DNA of 64,000 nucleotides from Hydra vulgaris (GCF_038396675.1 NC_088934.1:38054001-38118000); one strand, 5' to 3'. Positions 46,145 to 57,868 are shown, counted from the first letter of the stretch. The notes: a model not told the origin generated them from the sequence alone. Made by a program: numbers and translations.

Positions 46145-48307
46145 TTAGTTTCTAAAAAAATATTTATAAAAAGAAATAGTAAAAAAGTTTTTTTTCTTGT
46201 TAAAACTATAAAAAATATTTATTACTTTTTTGTTTGCAGACTTTTTCTTGTATTTACAGCTATTGCAGTACCATACATTCGATCTTGGCACTGATTTTAA
46301 AGATATACATTTAAGATGAAACCAGTTATCACATGAATCACAGCCTACCATTATATCGCCTTTTTCTGACCTTTTAGATTTCCAAAAACAAAACACATTA
46401 TTATCTTCATTGATAGTTTCATTTGATATTAAGGCGGGTAACTTTATTCCTGATTCAATTTCTCTTGTTACTAATTCCCTCAAAATAAACATATTTCAAA
46501 AAATATCACATTTATTAAACACATGTTCAATAAAACCGTGTCAGGTTCAATACGTAAAACTATAAACTCACTGGGTGTCCATACCATAAAAATCACAATA
46601 ATAACTCCAGTAACTCTCATTTTAAGCTGAACCTGGAAAAAATATTTGTGTTGTTTTTGTAAAAAATATTTCCCATCTGTATTTACACCAACATAAAAAA
46701 CATCTTTCAATATTTCTTTTTTCAAAGATTTATCTTTTAAAATATAAGGACATTTAGTTTCTAAAACACCATGCCCACAACAAGTACAATAAACAGAAGC
46801 ACCAGGAGATGCTGCATACCATGGTTTTTCATAGTCTACACAAAGTCCTAATTTTTTAACTTTCAAATTTTGATAGACAACAATCTCAGAAAGTGGCACA
46901 GAATTATGAGATTTATTGTAGTCTGAATAAATTTGTGCATATAAAGTCAATGCATTTTTCTTATTTTCTCGTCCGCAAACTATTGGAGGACTTTTTATTA
47001 TTATATACTTTTCAGAACAAATATTTAATATTAATGATTTAGGTGGTGTTTCAACTCTAGCATGACAAACTTGATACAAAGTAGAACCTGTTATTAGGCC
47101 TACTCGTACCTGATACCAAGAATCACACAATGATTGATTTCGAGTTGCTTCTTCAACATAACGATGTCATCAGAATTGATTTTTAAAACTTTTTTTCTCA
47201 TCATAATAGGAACTTAACTACTCTTTATCTAGAGATTTATAGTTTTCAATGAAAAAATTTTTTCGATGTTGGTTGGGGAAATAGGCATTTTCCTCATTTT
47301 TTTTCTCTTAAGTTTTTCCTTAGCAGCATCAGAATATAAGTTGATAGATAAAACTGGGTAACCAATAATACTTTTAATAAATGTTTGATTCCATTGACAT
47401 GGTAAATCAGTTGCTGTGGACGATGTCATTCCAATGCGAACAGTAGCTTCAATTTTGTATAACATTGTAGCTACATATGAGCATGTTTCACCAAGGCTTT
47501 AAAAAAAAATTAACTATAGATGTAAATAAAATAAAAACATGTTTGAACAATGTCATCGCATTCGAATAATTAAAAAATAAAAGTTCACAAAACAAGAGTT
47601 TTTAAGTGTTAAATTATCATACTCAAATGCTCAACAGACACTTACCCAGCCATACAATTACAGTGAGCAGTCACTACATTACCAAGTAAATCAAGAGCTA
47701 TCCAAGGCGTATGATTAGGAGATGTGGTTCTATTTGAAGGTTGAACATCACATTTTAAGATCATGATATCTTGACTTATTTTCATGTGAACAACAGTTTG
47801 TACCCAACCTTCTTGAAAGTACTTCCAAGCCTCTAATGACTTGTAGTTTTCCATAGCTTCTGGAGAAAAGATGCCTAAACGATGTTGAAACTTAAAAACA
47901 AGTGTAAGCAAACATAAATATTCACAAAGCAAAAATAAATATTTACAAAACAAACATAAATATTTACATCAGCCAATCAAACTAATAGATATTGGAATTA
48001 AATTGGCTTTTAAACAACTATTTAAAAATATTTCCTTACATGGAGTCTTAATCAGGTAATGATAAAAATTATGATAACTTAAAAAAGGCCATTGACTCGG
48101 ATCTTCAGACCAAGAATCGGCTGGATACTTATATGGACACTTGTTTAGTTCTAAAATAAAAAAGCTATGTTTTATCTTCCATTTTTTTTTAACAAAAATG
48201 GTTTAAAAAGGAAATTAACAGAAAAGCTAATCACCTAAAAGACTTATTTTTCTCAGATATCTTTCTACTGCTTCTTTTGATAAACTTTCAAAATAGTTGA
48301 AAGACAT
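46145..48307 (-). pseudogene. SWIM - YqaJ nuclease - PHD protein, companion of the transposase
   Basis: Minus-strand exons with good junctions: 48307-48235 (MSFNYFESLSKEAVERYLRK), 48150-48040 (CPYKYPADSW..., donor GTAAGG), 47874-47646 (FSPEAMENYKSLEAWKYFQE, WVQTVVHM, ending CNCMAG, donor GTAAGT), 47496-47229 (LGETCSYVATMLYKIE), then about 47157-46480 and 46490-46200. The SWIM finger pattern CxC...CxH is CNC...CSY, so its His is replaced by Tyr. The YqaJ (lambda-exonuclease-like, PD-D/ExK) region has RVGLITGSTLYQ, PWYAASPGASVYC, VLETKCPY and HKYFFQVQLKMRVTG; the usual SPDG Asp is Gly here while ExK remains. A PHD finger follows (CFWKSKR..., GCDSCDNWFHLKCI, WYCNSCK). Frameshifts occur near 47165, 46595 and 46500, with a TAA/TAG cluster near 47225. 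Presumed role: nuclease accessory to transposition. Confidence 0.75.
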
Positions 48308-48314
48308 AATAATA

Positions 48315-51145
48315 TGGTAACCTGGGGCAAAGCGAGACACTTTCAGGGAGAATGTTCATAACTTGAGAAGAATCACGTTTCACAACAAGAAATTTTGCAG
48401 GCCACTAGCACATCATGTGTCTAATGATCTCTTAAATATTTGTGGTGATAAGTTGCTGCATTAGTATATAATTAAATTCAAAATGACAACAACTACCCTG
48501 TCTCACTTTCCCCAAAAACTGGGGCAAAGTGAGACAGATTTCATTTGAAGAAAAAACTAAGCAAAAAATATAATTTTCAATAAAATTAAAGCAGACTTTT
48601 AATAAATTCGATCTGATTAAACATAAGAATGCAAATAAAAACACAAAGGTATCATTTTATAATGTAACTTTTTCTTTTAAATCAAAAAACATGATAGGAA
48701 TTAAAAAAAAATTATCAAAAAAAAAATGCATATGCAAAGTTTCATGTTAGTCAAAAAATTTGAATAAAATCTATTCACATAAAAAGCAAATATCGTTTAA
48801 TGTACAGTCTTCGTGTACCCAAACAGTACATACACAACAAGCTATCCAGTCAATTTAGGTACCATTGCACTATTTCCCTTGACAAACTGGACAAAACCAT
48901 TACGCTTCATTGTTTACATCTTTTTCAATCAAGCATTTCTTTAATTTTCTTTTCTTTTGTTCTTTTTTATATTTTTTTTGTTTAATTTATTGTCATTGTT
49001 CTTTTTCAGTAAATTTTTTTTCTTATTGTTTTTTTCTATTTGTTCTTTTCAAGTAAAATTTTTTTTATATATGGAGAACTATTCTTTTTGGAGGATAAAG
49101 TTTTGGAATTTGAAGTACGTCTTCAAAAGAACTTGATGAAGTAGCAGTGGTCTCTGAAAAGCTTTCATTTGGCTTTAATTTATCATGACTCATTAATTCT
49201 AATGTTGCCAACTCTGGCTGCTGTAAAATTTCCCTTTTTTTTTGTTATCGCGTTCAAAGTGAATTTTATTAGGTATGGATGACCTGATTTTATTATTATT
49301 ATCACTCAAAGATGTCTTGGATATTTATTTTCTAACAAATGCCGATTAAATGGGACAATACCAGTTGCTCTAAAACTTGAAGTATGAAGTATTGAAGTAG
49401 CACCATATTAGCAGCTCTTAAATATGCTTCATTAAACATTTCTCCAAGATTTTCTGTTTGTATTTGTCTTCCTAAATGGTCCATCTCATACATGCTTGAT
49501 TAAAAAAGGTTTTCGGGGCTTAATGATAAGACTAATTTTGTCTTCTTCTAGCCCCAGACATGTAAATTTTTCTTTTATTAATTACGATTGTAAAATTTTT
49601 TTACTAACTGGCCAATACATAACATTATTATTTCAAAGGCTTAAAAAATCCACAGTCCAATGACTGAAGTTTATGAGTTATGTGTGGTTGTAGCGATAGC
49701 AAAAACAATCCATTGTCACAAGCATAGTCTATAAGTTTTAAGCTTTTGATATGAGAACGATGACCGTCAAATATAAGTAAAACTTTGTTGATCAAGGTGC
49801 ATAGTACATGATTAACAAAATGTTGTATATATTCAAGAAATAAATCAGTATTAGCCCAGCCATTTTTTGAGCATCCTTGAATAGTTCCAACTGGAGCATT
49901 ATCTGTGAATAATAATTTCCTTTTTTTTTGCGCTTAAATTTCATCATGGGTGGTACATAATGACCAACAGAATTACATGCACATAAAATTGTTGTTGTGA
50001 CTACTTTTTCCCCACTTGTCACTGATGAAACACACTGTTTTCCTGTAGATGAGATAACTTTTAATGGCTTATGGACGCATGACAACCCAGACTCATCACA
50101 ATTAAAAATTTGATGTGGCTCAAAGTGATATTTATCTCACAAATTCTCTAAATTACTAAAATAGATTTTAATATTATCTTTGTTCAAACTAAATACTCTG
50201 TTTATAGAAATTGCTTCTGGTTTTCTTAGTGATAAATCAGGATGGCGTTTTAAAAAGCCTCGCACAAAGTCTTCTCCTGCCAACTTACTATCATTGTTAA
50301 AAGGATTTAAAATGAAATTTTTTTCGCAGAACTCAAATACTATCAATCTAATATCCATCATCGAGGGACCATAAAATGAATTATCCATATCTTTAATATA
50401 CTTATTTAGATCTTGTTCTTGGTTATCAGAAAGCATTTTTCTAAATCTTCCAAGTAAATTTGTATGTAAACTACTTTCAAGTGAAGCCTTTTTAACACGC
50501 TGATGTAGTGAATCTTTTGGCACACTAAAGTTTTTACAAGCTTTTCTAAAAGACATCTGCTTCAACTTTACTGCGGTAATATCATTTTTCATGTCATCTT
50601 CGTTCCAGTTAGCTTGATTAGTTTTTCTCTTGTAGTTGGTGATATCGTAAACGTTTACTTTGATGATTTATAAAGCTTATAAACTTGCTATCCTAAACGT
50701 TTACTTTGACGATCTTTTTCAGTAACTAGCGTTGTCGCACTTTCCCCGTAAATGTGAAGTTATATATTTCTTAAATATCTTTGAAAAAAAATAATCTGAC
50801 ATAAAAAGAAGAATGGCAGCTGAAAGATAACAAATAAATGATTACAAACTCAATATTATGTTTGTTCTGTGGTAAAAAATGGCAGCGTACGTGGATTTTT
50901 TCCACCCAAGAAAAAATAATTTTGATTTTTCAATCAAATTGATGCAACTCGAAAGCTTTAAACCCACTTTTCTATGTCATATTAGATGATAAAACTGATG
51001 GAAACTACTTTAAAACATAAAAAAAACATGAAATTTTTAGTATAGTTAAACAAAATTACTGAATTATTAAAAAAAATTCGGTACAAAGCTAGAAAACCTA
51101 ATTGTCTCACTTTGCCCCGGTGTCTCGCTTTGCCCCAGGTTACCC
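48315..51145 (-). mobile_element. pogo/Tigger-like element, 2831 bp, complete
   Basis: Terminal inverted repeats are identical over 24 bp from the second base (GGTAACCTGGGGCAAAGCGA then GACAC at the left; complement ending 51145). TA flanks both ends (48313-48314, 51146-51147). Subterminal copies of TGGGGCAAAGTGAGACA occur at 48520-48537 and inverted at 48500-48513 and 51103-51119. One transposase gene on the minus strand. The element interrupts the 5' end of the SWIM-YqaJ gene, 8 bp upstream of its ATG. Confidence 0.95.
49066..50650 (-). pseudogene. pogo-like transposase (HTH_psq, CENP-B DBD, DDE_1)
   Basis: Starting near 50640: KRKTNQANWNEDDMKNDI then MSFRKACKNFSVPKDSLHQR (psq-type HTH), a CENP-B-like second HTH (LAGEDFVRGFLKRHPDLSLR with PEAISINRV), then FNCDESGLSCVHKP (first catalytic Asp), GEKVVTTTILCACNSVGHYV, APVGTIQGCSKNGWANTDLF, LLIFDGHRSHIKSL (second Asp) and LQPHITHKLQSLD (third Asp). 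The C-terminus is low-complexity Ser and ends near FEDVLQIPKLYPPKRIVL at about 49070. One TGA at 50137-50139 and one frameshift in an A-run near 49925 break it; catalytic residues are kept. This fits jerky/Tigger-type pogo transposases in length (about 520 aa). Confidence 0.88.
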
Positions 51146-51147
51146 TA

Positions 51148-51359
51148 ACTTCACGAGCGTTTTCTTATCTTTACGTATCACATATAATAATTAGTTTTCC
51201 TACATTTTAATATGGTTACTTTTATTGCGCAATTAAGTCACGTGATTCCAACTAGATGGATATCTTTTTTGTGTCATATTGCTACCTATACAATTACACG
51301 TATTGTAGTTATAAGTTAAGAACATGTTCTTTTGTTTGGTAATGGTATTAAACATACAT
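51148..51359. other. Flank right of the pogo element
   Basis: Presumably the displaced 5' part of the ISL2EU-like element's minus-strand gene region and its right end; no ORF or inverted terminus recognised. Confidence 0.35.
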
Positions 51360-51805
51360 AAAATGAGTAATTCTCTCCTTATTTTGAATATATGCAAACT
51401 ATATTATGAATCTAAATAACAAAGATTGAATTTAATTGTTGAATAGTTTACAAAAACAACGCCGCACCACGTAATAAGCGTTTTTTAGCCGATTTAAAAT
51501 GTAAGTTATGCTGTTTTTTGAGAAGATAGAAAAAAACCGTACTTTTTTAATCAAAAATACAGATATTTATCTAAGCCCTGAAAAAAAAAATTATTATAAA
51601 TATTTATGCTAGCCTTGCCCTTAAGACACTTAAAGTAAACCGTTTTTGGTCATTTTTGAGTTCTTTTTTTTCCAAACATGTGTTTTTAGGGCAGGGAAAG
51701 AGTGGTTCAATGGTGCTGAAATTTTTTGTGAGTAAGTTTAAACATATTTGCTTCAAATCTAGACGGTTTGGTTTTTTAAATTCCAAAATTTTTTTTTTCT
51801 GAACA
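51360..51805 (-). repeat. ~450-bp dispersed repeat, copy B
   Basis: Reverse complement of 36286-36735, again with a long (TA)n tract at the corresponding end (51814-51987). Homology to copy A ends abruptly at about 51360, suggesting the true element boundary. Confidence 0.75.
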
Positions 51806-51810
51806 CCCCT

Positions 51811-51994
<184 letters not shown>

Positions 51995-52269
51995 CACATA
52001 TATACAGGGATGCTGAGAGGGTAGGACAAAAGGCATACGGTCCCTGGGCGCCATGATAATAGGGGTACCAAAAAAATACTATAATGAGACTTTTTTACAA
52101 GAAAGTGAAAAAATTTAAAAAGACGCTTTTTATCCAAAAAAAAACATTTTAAATCTTATAAATGCTTTTATAGTTATTTAAAAAAAAATTTATTTACAAT
52201 TTTAAAAAGCAAAAAAAAAAAAAAAAATTAATTTAGTTATTTGCTAAGATTTAATAACTCCCTAAGGAG

Positions 52270-52500
52270 TGTTAAAATATCAATGCAAATCAAATGTCAC
52301 GCCTACTCTCAAAAAAGAAAAAAAAGTCAAGACTTATAACTTCAAGATGTTTTCACTTACCTATACCATGCAAAGTGATGGAGAGAATTGGTTTAGATTG
52401 GATTATAAAACACTGTGCACAATCTTATATCAAAGTCTCAACGTGGATTTGTACATCACAAAGATCGTTTACAAACCTGATTAAATCCCGTATAATTTTA
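52270..52500 (+). pseudogene. LINE RT fragment
   Basis: Frames joined by shifts give VTPTLKK, SRLITSRCFHLPIPCKVMER, LDWIIKHCAQ and SKSQRGFVHHKD. This is the RT pattern VTPIFKKG...NYRPVSLTSIPCKVMERI...HLxxxxxISxxQHGF of non-LTR elements. Two or more frameshifts; only this piece remains. Confidence 0.6.
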
Positions 52501-52639
52501 ACGAAAGCAGTTTACCATGAACGCCTAGTTAACATAATTTTAAAAACTGTATTTATAAACATACCAAATACAAGCGATCGAGTGAGTTTTGACGTCAAAA
52601 CAAACAATTTTCAATTTTTAATTCGAAAATTGCTCACTC

Positions 52640-52960
52640 CTCACTGCTCACTTAAACACTCCTGTCAACAAATTCTACATCGGTATAAGCGAAATACCAT
52701 TCAAAATTAGATATGCCAACCATATAAAATCATTTAACATTCTATAATAAAAAAATGACAGTGAACTATCAAAAGAATTTCGGAAATTAAAAGATGCACA
52801 TTTAAATCCTGTTGTTAAATGGAAAATAATTAAACAGTGCAATGCTTACTACTCAACCACGAAGCCTTGCAAACTATGCATAAACGAAAAGTATGAAATT
52901 CTATTATCCAAAATTCTAATATTTAAAAAAAAAACAATAACAGTAAAATGGTATCCAAGT
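52640..52960 (+). pseudogene. GIY-YIG-like endonuclease fragment (Penelope-like)
   Basis: A plus-strand frame reads NKFYIGISEIPFKIRYANHI, KSFN, then after stops KNDSELSKEFRKLKDAHLNP, VVKWKIIKQCNAYY, CKLCINEKYEILL. The order YIGxTExxFKxRxxxHxxSF...LSxxxWxLK...WxIxxxxxPY...CxLCxxEKxxI is that of GIY-YIG domains at the end of Penelope-like elements. Two stops follow FNIL. Confidence 0.6.
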
Positions 52961-53192
52961 GCAGGCATCGAAACAAGTTTCTTCTCGCCCTATCCCAGTC
53001 GGCAAATTTAGTTGTAAATGCGCATTAGAAACTCGTTTAATTACGTATCGTTGTGGTTCGTACGTTAGCCATTTTATCGTGTCGAACACGCATTAGAAAT
53101 ACGAATTAAGTTGGACATCTAAGCTTTGCGACACAAGATGAGTAAGACGTATTTTTTTTGTTTTGTTGAGAATATCTTTATTTACAATAAAA

Positions 53193-53945
53193 ATGGAAAT
53201 AAATATTAAAAATATAGAAAAAATTATCACAAGCAAACTAGAAGAACAAAAAAAAAAGTATATTAGCAGAAACGGAGAGATTACTCAAAGATCATGAAAA
53301 AAACTTCGCTACAATAATAAGTTCCAACTTCAAAATAATAACAGCAAGGTTAGACAAAATGGACGCTGAAATAAACAATAACAAGTTAAATATCAGAAGA
53401 ATTGAAAATGAAGTTGACGAAATAAAAGTCAGTTTAAATTTCCAAGAAGAAAAAGCTAGGGATGAAATTTTTCATATAAAAACAAAATATGATAATGAAA
53501 TTTTGATGTTGAAAAAAAAATCTATTGGCTTAAAGATTCGCTCGAGACGTAATAACTTACGTATCAATGGCCTAAAAGAAAACCCTGAAGAAAACTGGAG
53601 TGATTGTGAGAAGGCTGTAAAAGACATCTTTAAAACAAGACTAAATATATTAAGTACTTCACTTAATATAGAGTTGTGGAACGAGCGCACTGAGTCGGTG
53701 CAGTTAAAGATAATAAAACACCAAGATCAATCGTTTTAAAGCTTTTGAATTATCATGATAAAAATAAAATATTAAGCTCAGTAAATAAACTTAAAGGAAC
53801 CTGCATTTACATTAATAAGATTATGCAAAAGAAACGATGTTAGAAAGAAAAAAGCTTTGGGAAGAAGTTAAACGGCTACGCAACGAAGGTATATTTGCAG
53901 TTATGAAAATTTGATAAAATTTATTGTAGAGATTTTAGAAAGTAA
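53193..53945 (+). pseudogene. LINE ORF1p-like coiled-coil RNA-binding protein
   Basis: ATG at 53193 (MEINIKNIEKIITSKLEEQ), a shift in an A10 tract at 53253, then a heptad-rich coiled coil (RIENEVDEIKVSLNFQEEKA) and IRSRRNNLRINGLKENPEEN with EKAVKDIFKTRL, the start of the RNA-binding domain of L1-type ORF1p (Transposase_22). Further frames give SSVNKLKGT and RKKLWEEVKRLRNEG, the C-terminal domain. Several shifts. ORF1p would coat element RNA. Confidence 0.65.
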
Positions 53946-53985
53946 ACACGCAAAGTTTTATTAATATAAGCGAAGCGCTATTTTA

Positions 53986-54860
53986 ATGACTTTAATGACT
54001 AACTTAGCAATAGATTTTGAAAAATTACACTTTAATGTTTTCAATTCAGCAAATGTTTTACTTAATGATGTTTCTGACGCTGATTTGCATTTTTTTAACG
54101 AAAACAATTTTAGTTTATCCTTTTTTGAAATAAAAACTTTTAAAAGTGAACTAAAAACTTTAAAGAGTAATTTTACTGTAATACACATTAACATAAGAAG
54201 TATAAATAGCAACATGGATAAGCTAAAACATTGTCTTATCGAATGCGATTATTTATTCAGTATGATATGCCTAACAGAAACGTGGATTTCTGACGAATCA
54301 TGCAGAATAAATTCAAGTTTAGAAATTCCTACCTACAAATTATTATCATCTGAAAGAAAAACTAACAAAAGGGGAGGTGGAACTTTAACTTATATTAGGA
54401 ATGATCAAGTTACCAAAATAAGAGATGACCTTTCGATCTCAGATGCCGATAGTGAGGTTTTTACAGTGGAAGTAACGAGCAACAAATCAAAAAACATACT
54501 GGTCTCCGCATATTACCGGCCACCTGAAGGTAGTTTATTTAAATTTTCCAATCATTTAAAACAAATTTTTATAAAAAACCACAATGAGCAATAAAAAGTA
54601 TTCTGTATTGAAGACATAAACATAGATTGTTTACAATATGATAAACATGCTAATACTAAACTTTTTTTTGACGAAATGCTTTAACATTACAACATCTTCC
54701 CAATTGTTAACAAACCAACTCGAGTAACTCCAACTTCAATCACTGCAATAGACAATATATTAACTGATCCATTCTTTGATACTTCTCTAAAGGCAGGAAT
54801 AATAAAGGCAGATATATCTGATCATTTTTCTATTTTCTTCTCCTTGACACAAGATATAAA
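53986..54860 (+). pseudogene. LINE AP endonuclease domain
   Basis: The first frame (53986-54594) has VIHINIRSINSNMDKLKHCL, MICLTETWISDESC (ExxxW motif), KRGGGTLTYIR and ILVSAYYRPPEG, typical of the CR1/L2 APE domain. After a stop at 54592 it continues with IDCLQYDKHAN, NKPTRVTPTSITAIDNILT and IIKADISDHFSIFF (catalytic SDH). One in-frame TAA near 54682. Confidence 0.8.
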
Positions 54861-54879
54861 ATCTAATAAAGAAAAATCA

Positions 54880-57540
54880 ACAAATTTGCAATTCAACAAT
54901 TTAAAGACTCACTGTCGGCAGAAGAGTGGGATAAGGTATACCAAGAATGCAATCTTGGGCACACTAACTCTGTTTATAACAACTTTGAAAAAATTTTCCT
55001 AAAAAACTATAATATGCACTTCCCAATTAAAATAAAATTAATAAAAGAAAAACACTTAAAATGTCCATGGATCACCAAAGGTATTAAAAAATCCTCAAAA
55101 AACAAAACAAAAGCTTTATATTAAATACTTAAAAAATAGAAATGAGGCAAACCTAAATGTTTACAAACAGTATAAAAACTTGTTTGAAAAAATTTTAAAA
55201 AATTCAAAGAAAACTATTACTCAAATAAAATAAAAAGCACAAATGGTGATATTAAGAAAACTTGGGATATCATGAAAGAAATAATTGGGATAAAAACCTG
55301 CAAAATAAATAGTTTACCTGCTCAAATTGTCATAGATAATAAAGAGTATGACAATAATAATACAATTTCAGAAAAATTTAATAGTTTTTTTGTCAACATA
55401 GGCCCAAATCTAGCTTCAAAAGTCAATTGTTCAAACAACTCATTTGAAACTTATCTAACTAGTGTCAACAACGAATTAATATTTAAAGAACTAAAAATTG
55501 ATGAACTCGAAAATGCAATAAACTCTCTTAAAACAAACAAGTCTCCAGGTATAGACGACATTTGCAGTAATATCGTCGTCAATGTCTTTTCGGAGATACG
55601 CAAACCGATTACAACTGGAACTGTACCAGATAAATTAAAAGTAGCTAAAATTGTACCTATTTTTAAAACCGGTGAAACATTTCTATTAAACAATTACAGA
55701 CCAATCTCAATACTTCCAACTTTTTCTAAAATACTTGAACGAATAATCTACAATAGATTAAATGAATACCTAATTCAAAACAAATTCTTAAATAATAAAC
55801 AATTCGGCTTTCAAGCACAGCACTCAACAGAACATACAATTTTAGATTTAGCTAATAGCACAAGTGATTCTTTTAATAAAAAGAAATTTGGAATAGGAAC
55901 TTTTATAGACCTATCCAAAGCATTTGACACAATTAATCATGATATCGTTGTGGAGACCGGGGCTAGTTGGCTCGGTTTTTACTCTATGAGCTCTGTAGCC
56001 TTAACAGTACATTTTTTTAAAAATATTAAAGTGTATTCTTAAAGAGTATGGATTAGGGTATCTTATAAAATTTGCATTCATTTACAGAAAAAAATTCTTG
56101 GGGCCTTTCCGGACCCTCAAAAAAAAAAAAATTTGCGCCAACTTACCCCACCATGGGTTAAGTTGGCGCAAACTATAAAAATGATTATTAATGCACTATT
56201 AAGTGCAAAATTAATAGAAATTTTTTAAAAATTAATTTGTGCAACAATTTTATCCCAAAATTTAATATTACTTTTAGCTGGTACCAAATATTAGTCCGTA
56301 TAAAAGCCAAACAGTAACCCACCTTTTATCTGTGGAAAAAAAAACTAAAAAAATTTTTTTTTTAATTTTTTTGTAAGAATATATATTTTCAATATTGTTA
56401 AAAAAAAAAAAAATAAAAAAAAATAATTTTATAAAAATAAATATTTTTTTTCATAGTAAATGCTATGAGCCAACTTACCCCGTGAAAAATTTGTCAACTT
56501 ACCCCGAAAGCTTTTTTTTTAATAAACAGTCTATAGATCCTGATAAACAGCAGCTTTGAAAAAAAAGTCTGACTGAATATAGTAAACCAATTGTGACTAG
56601 AACTTTTACAATAATTTTTTTTTCATACGACTAAATATTTTCTTTGTAAAATAAAAAGGAAGCGATGTTCTAAAAGTTACGTTTTTGTCCAAAAAACGCA
56701 TAAATCTCAATATTTCCCATGCGCATGCGCGAATCCTGACAATACTACAGTGAATGATGAAATGGTCAATAAGGAAGTTTCTGAGTAATCTGTGTCACTT
56801 TCTGATGAAAGACTCTAAAGATAAACGCAGTTCGTCAACTTACCCCTGCGGCCAACTAGCCCTGGTCTCCCCTACTGAAGAAAATGGAAAAATACGGAAT
56901 AAAAAATACTAGCCTAGATTTGTTTAAAAGTTATCTGTGCAACAGACAACAATGTGTTATTTCGAACGATAATAAATATTCTAATTTACTAAAAATAAAA
57001 TGCGGAGTTCCCCAAGGTTCCATTCTTGGTCCTCTTTTATTTTTAATTTATATTAACGATCTTCCATAATCACTAAAAAAACTCGATGCAATATTGTTTG
57101 CTGATGACACAAATTTATTTTATTCATAAGCATTAACTGAAAATCTCTTTGAATCTGCAAATGATGACCTTGAGAGTCTAAACATTTGGTTTAAAGTAAA
57201 TAAATTATCTTTAAATCAAGAAAAAACAAAATACATCTTGTTTCATTCCAACCAGCAAAAAAACAAAATACCAAGCATGCTACCATTACTAAAAATTGAT
57301 AACATAAACATCGAAAGAACTGAAACTATTAAATTTCTTGGGATTATTATTGACGAAACGATTTCTTGGAAAGCCCATATAAAAACATTAAATACAAAAA
57401 TATCAAAAAGTATCGGCATACTTTACAAAGTCAAAACTATACTTTCCCAGGAAAATCTGAAAATTCTCTACTTTTCTTATATACAAAGTTATCTAAGATA
57501 TGCTAATATTGCCTGGGGAAGTGCAAATAAATTTCTATAA
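54880..57540 (+). pseudogene. LINE reverse transcriptase, interrupted by a TIR element
   Basis: The main frame 55272-55947 has INSLKTNKSPGIDDICSNIV, NNYRPISILPTFSKILERII, FIDLSKAFDTINHDI. The DNA element follows; RT resumes at 56875 with LLKKMEKYGI, CGVPQGSILGPLLFLIYIND, ILFADDTNLFYS, IKFLGIIIDETISWKAHI and RYANIAWGSANKFL. Stops at 57067 and 57127. Confidence 0.85.
55950..56872. mobile_element. 923-bp non-autonomous TIR element in LINE RT
   Basis: GTGGAGACCGGGGCTAGTTGGC at 55950 and the complement of GGGGAGACCAGGGCTAGTTGGC ending 56872. TA follows at 56873-56874; the left counterpart reads TT. Subterminal repeats of CAACTTACCCC occur at 56137-56148, 56473-56481, 56496-56506 and 56836-56846, and TTTGCGCCAACTTA/TAAGTTGGCGCAAA make a hairpin around 56131-56172. 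No ORF. Probably pogo/mariner-derived. Confidence 0.85.
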
Positions 57541-57602
57541 CTTATTTGTATTTCCTCAGAGATATATATATAAATATATTTCTGGGGAAATACAAATAAG
57601 TT
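57539..57602. mobile_element. 64-bp hairpin insertion in LINE ORF
   Basis: AACTTATTTGTATTTCC...GGAAATACAAATAAGTT arms of about 28 bp with a TATATATA centre. Removing it rejoins the LINE frame (NKFL to YTHQKHASRLI). Flanks TTCTAT and TTCTCTAT resemble a target duplication. Confidence 0.75.
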
Positions 57603-57868
57603 CTCTATATACACACCAAAAACACGCATCAAGATTGATTTATAATAAAAATAAATTCACTCATGCCGATCCTTTACTTAACAACTTGAACGCTTTAAAT
57701 ATCTATCAAATTAACATCTACCAAAATGTTTTATTTATGCTCAAATATAAGCTCGGACTTTTCCCAACTCATTTTACTAATAACATTTTTCAAACCAACG
57801 CCAACAGATATATCACACGAGGAACCGGAAACTTTACACTGCCCATTAAGAAAAAACAAAATTTTTGA

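Larger units (their letters stand above)
42273..48307. mobile_element. ISL2EU-like element with convergent THAP transposase and YqaJ gene
   Basis: A plus-strand THAP-DDE transposase (42319-44376) and a minus-strand SWIM-YqaJ-PHD gene (46145-48307) converge on a 1.8-kb non-coding middle. ISL2EU transposons are known to pair a THAP-containing transposase with a YqaJ-type nuclease. The left limit is taken at a GC-rich hairpin TCGGCGTG-TCGT-CACGCCGA (42273-42292), 27 bp before the first ATG; I could not prove it is the terminus. The right end is displaced by the pogo insertion at 48315 and probably lies after 51147, unresolved. Both genes are decayed. Confidence 0.6.
53193..57868 (+). mobile_element. 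Long LINE with ORF1, endonuclease and RT, twice interrupted
   Basis: In order: ORF1-like coiled-coil protein (53193-53945), AP endonuclease (53986-54860), linker and RT (54880-57540), and a C-terminal domain (57603-57868). Interrupted by a 923-bp TIR element (55950-56872) and a 64-bp hairpin (57539-57602). RT and C-terminal sequence match the CR1-like element at 28070-30660. Many stops and frameshifts. The 3' end with the GACAAGACC hairpin is missing, so homology stops at about 57870. Confidence 0.85.

Noticed and set aside
57500-57868. Separate 122-aa gene
   Set aside because: It is the LINE C-terminal region read through the inserted hairpin.
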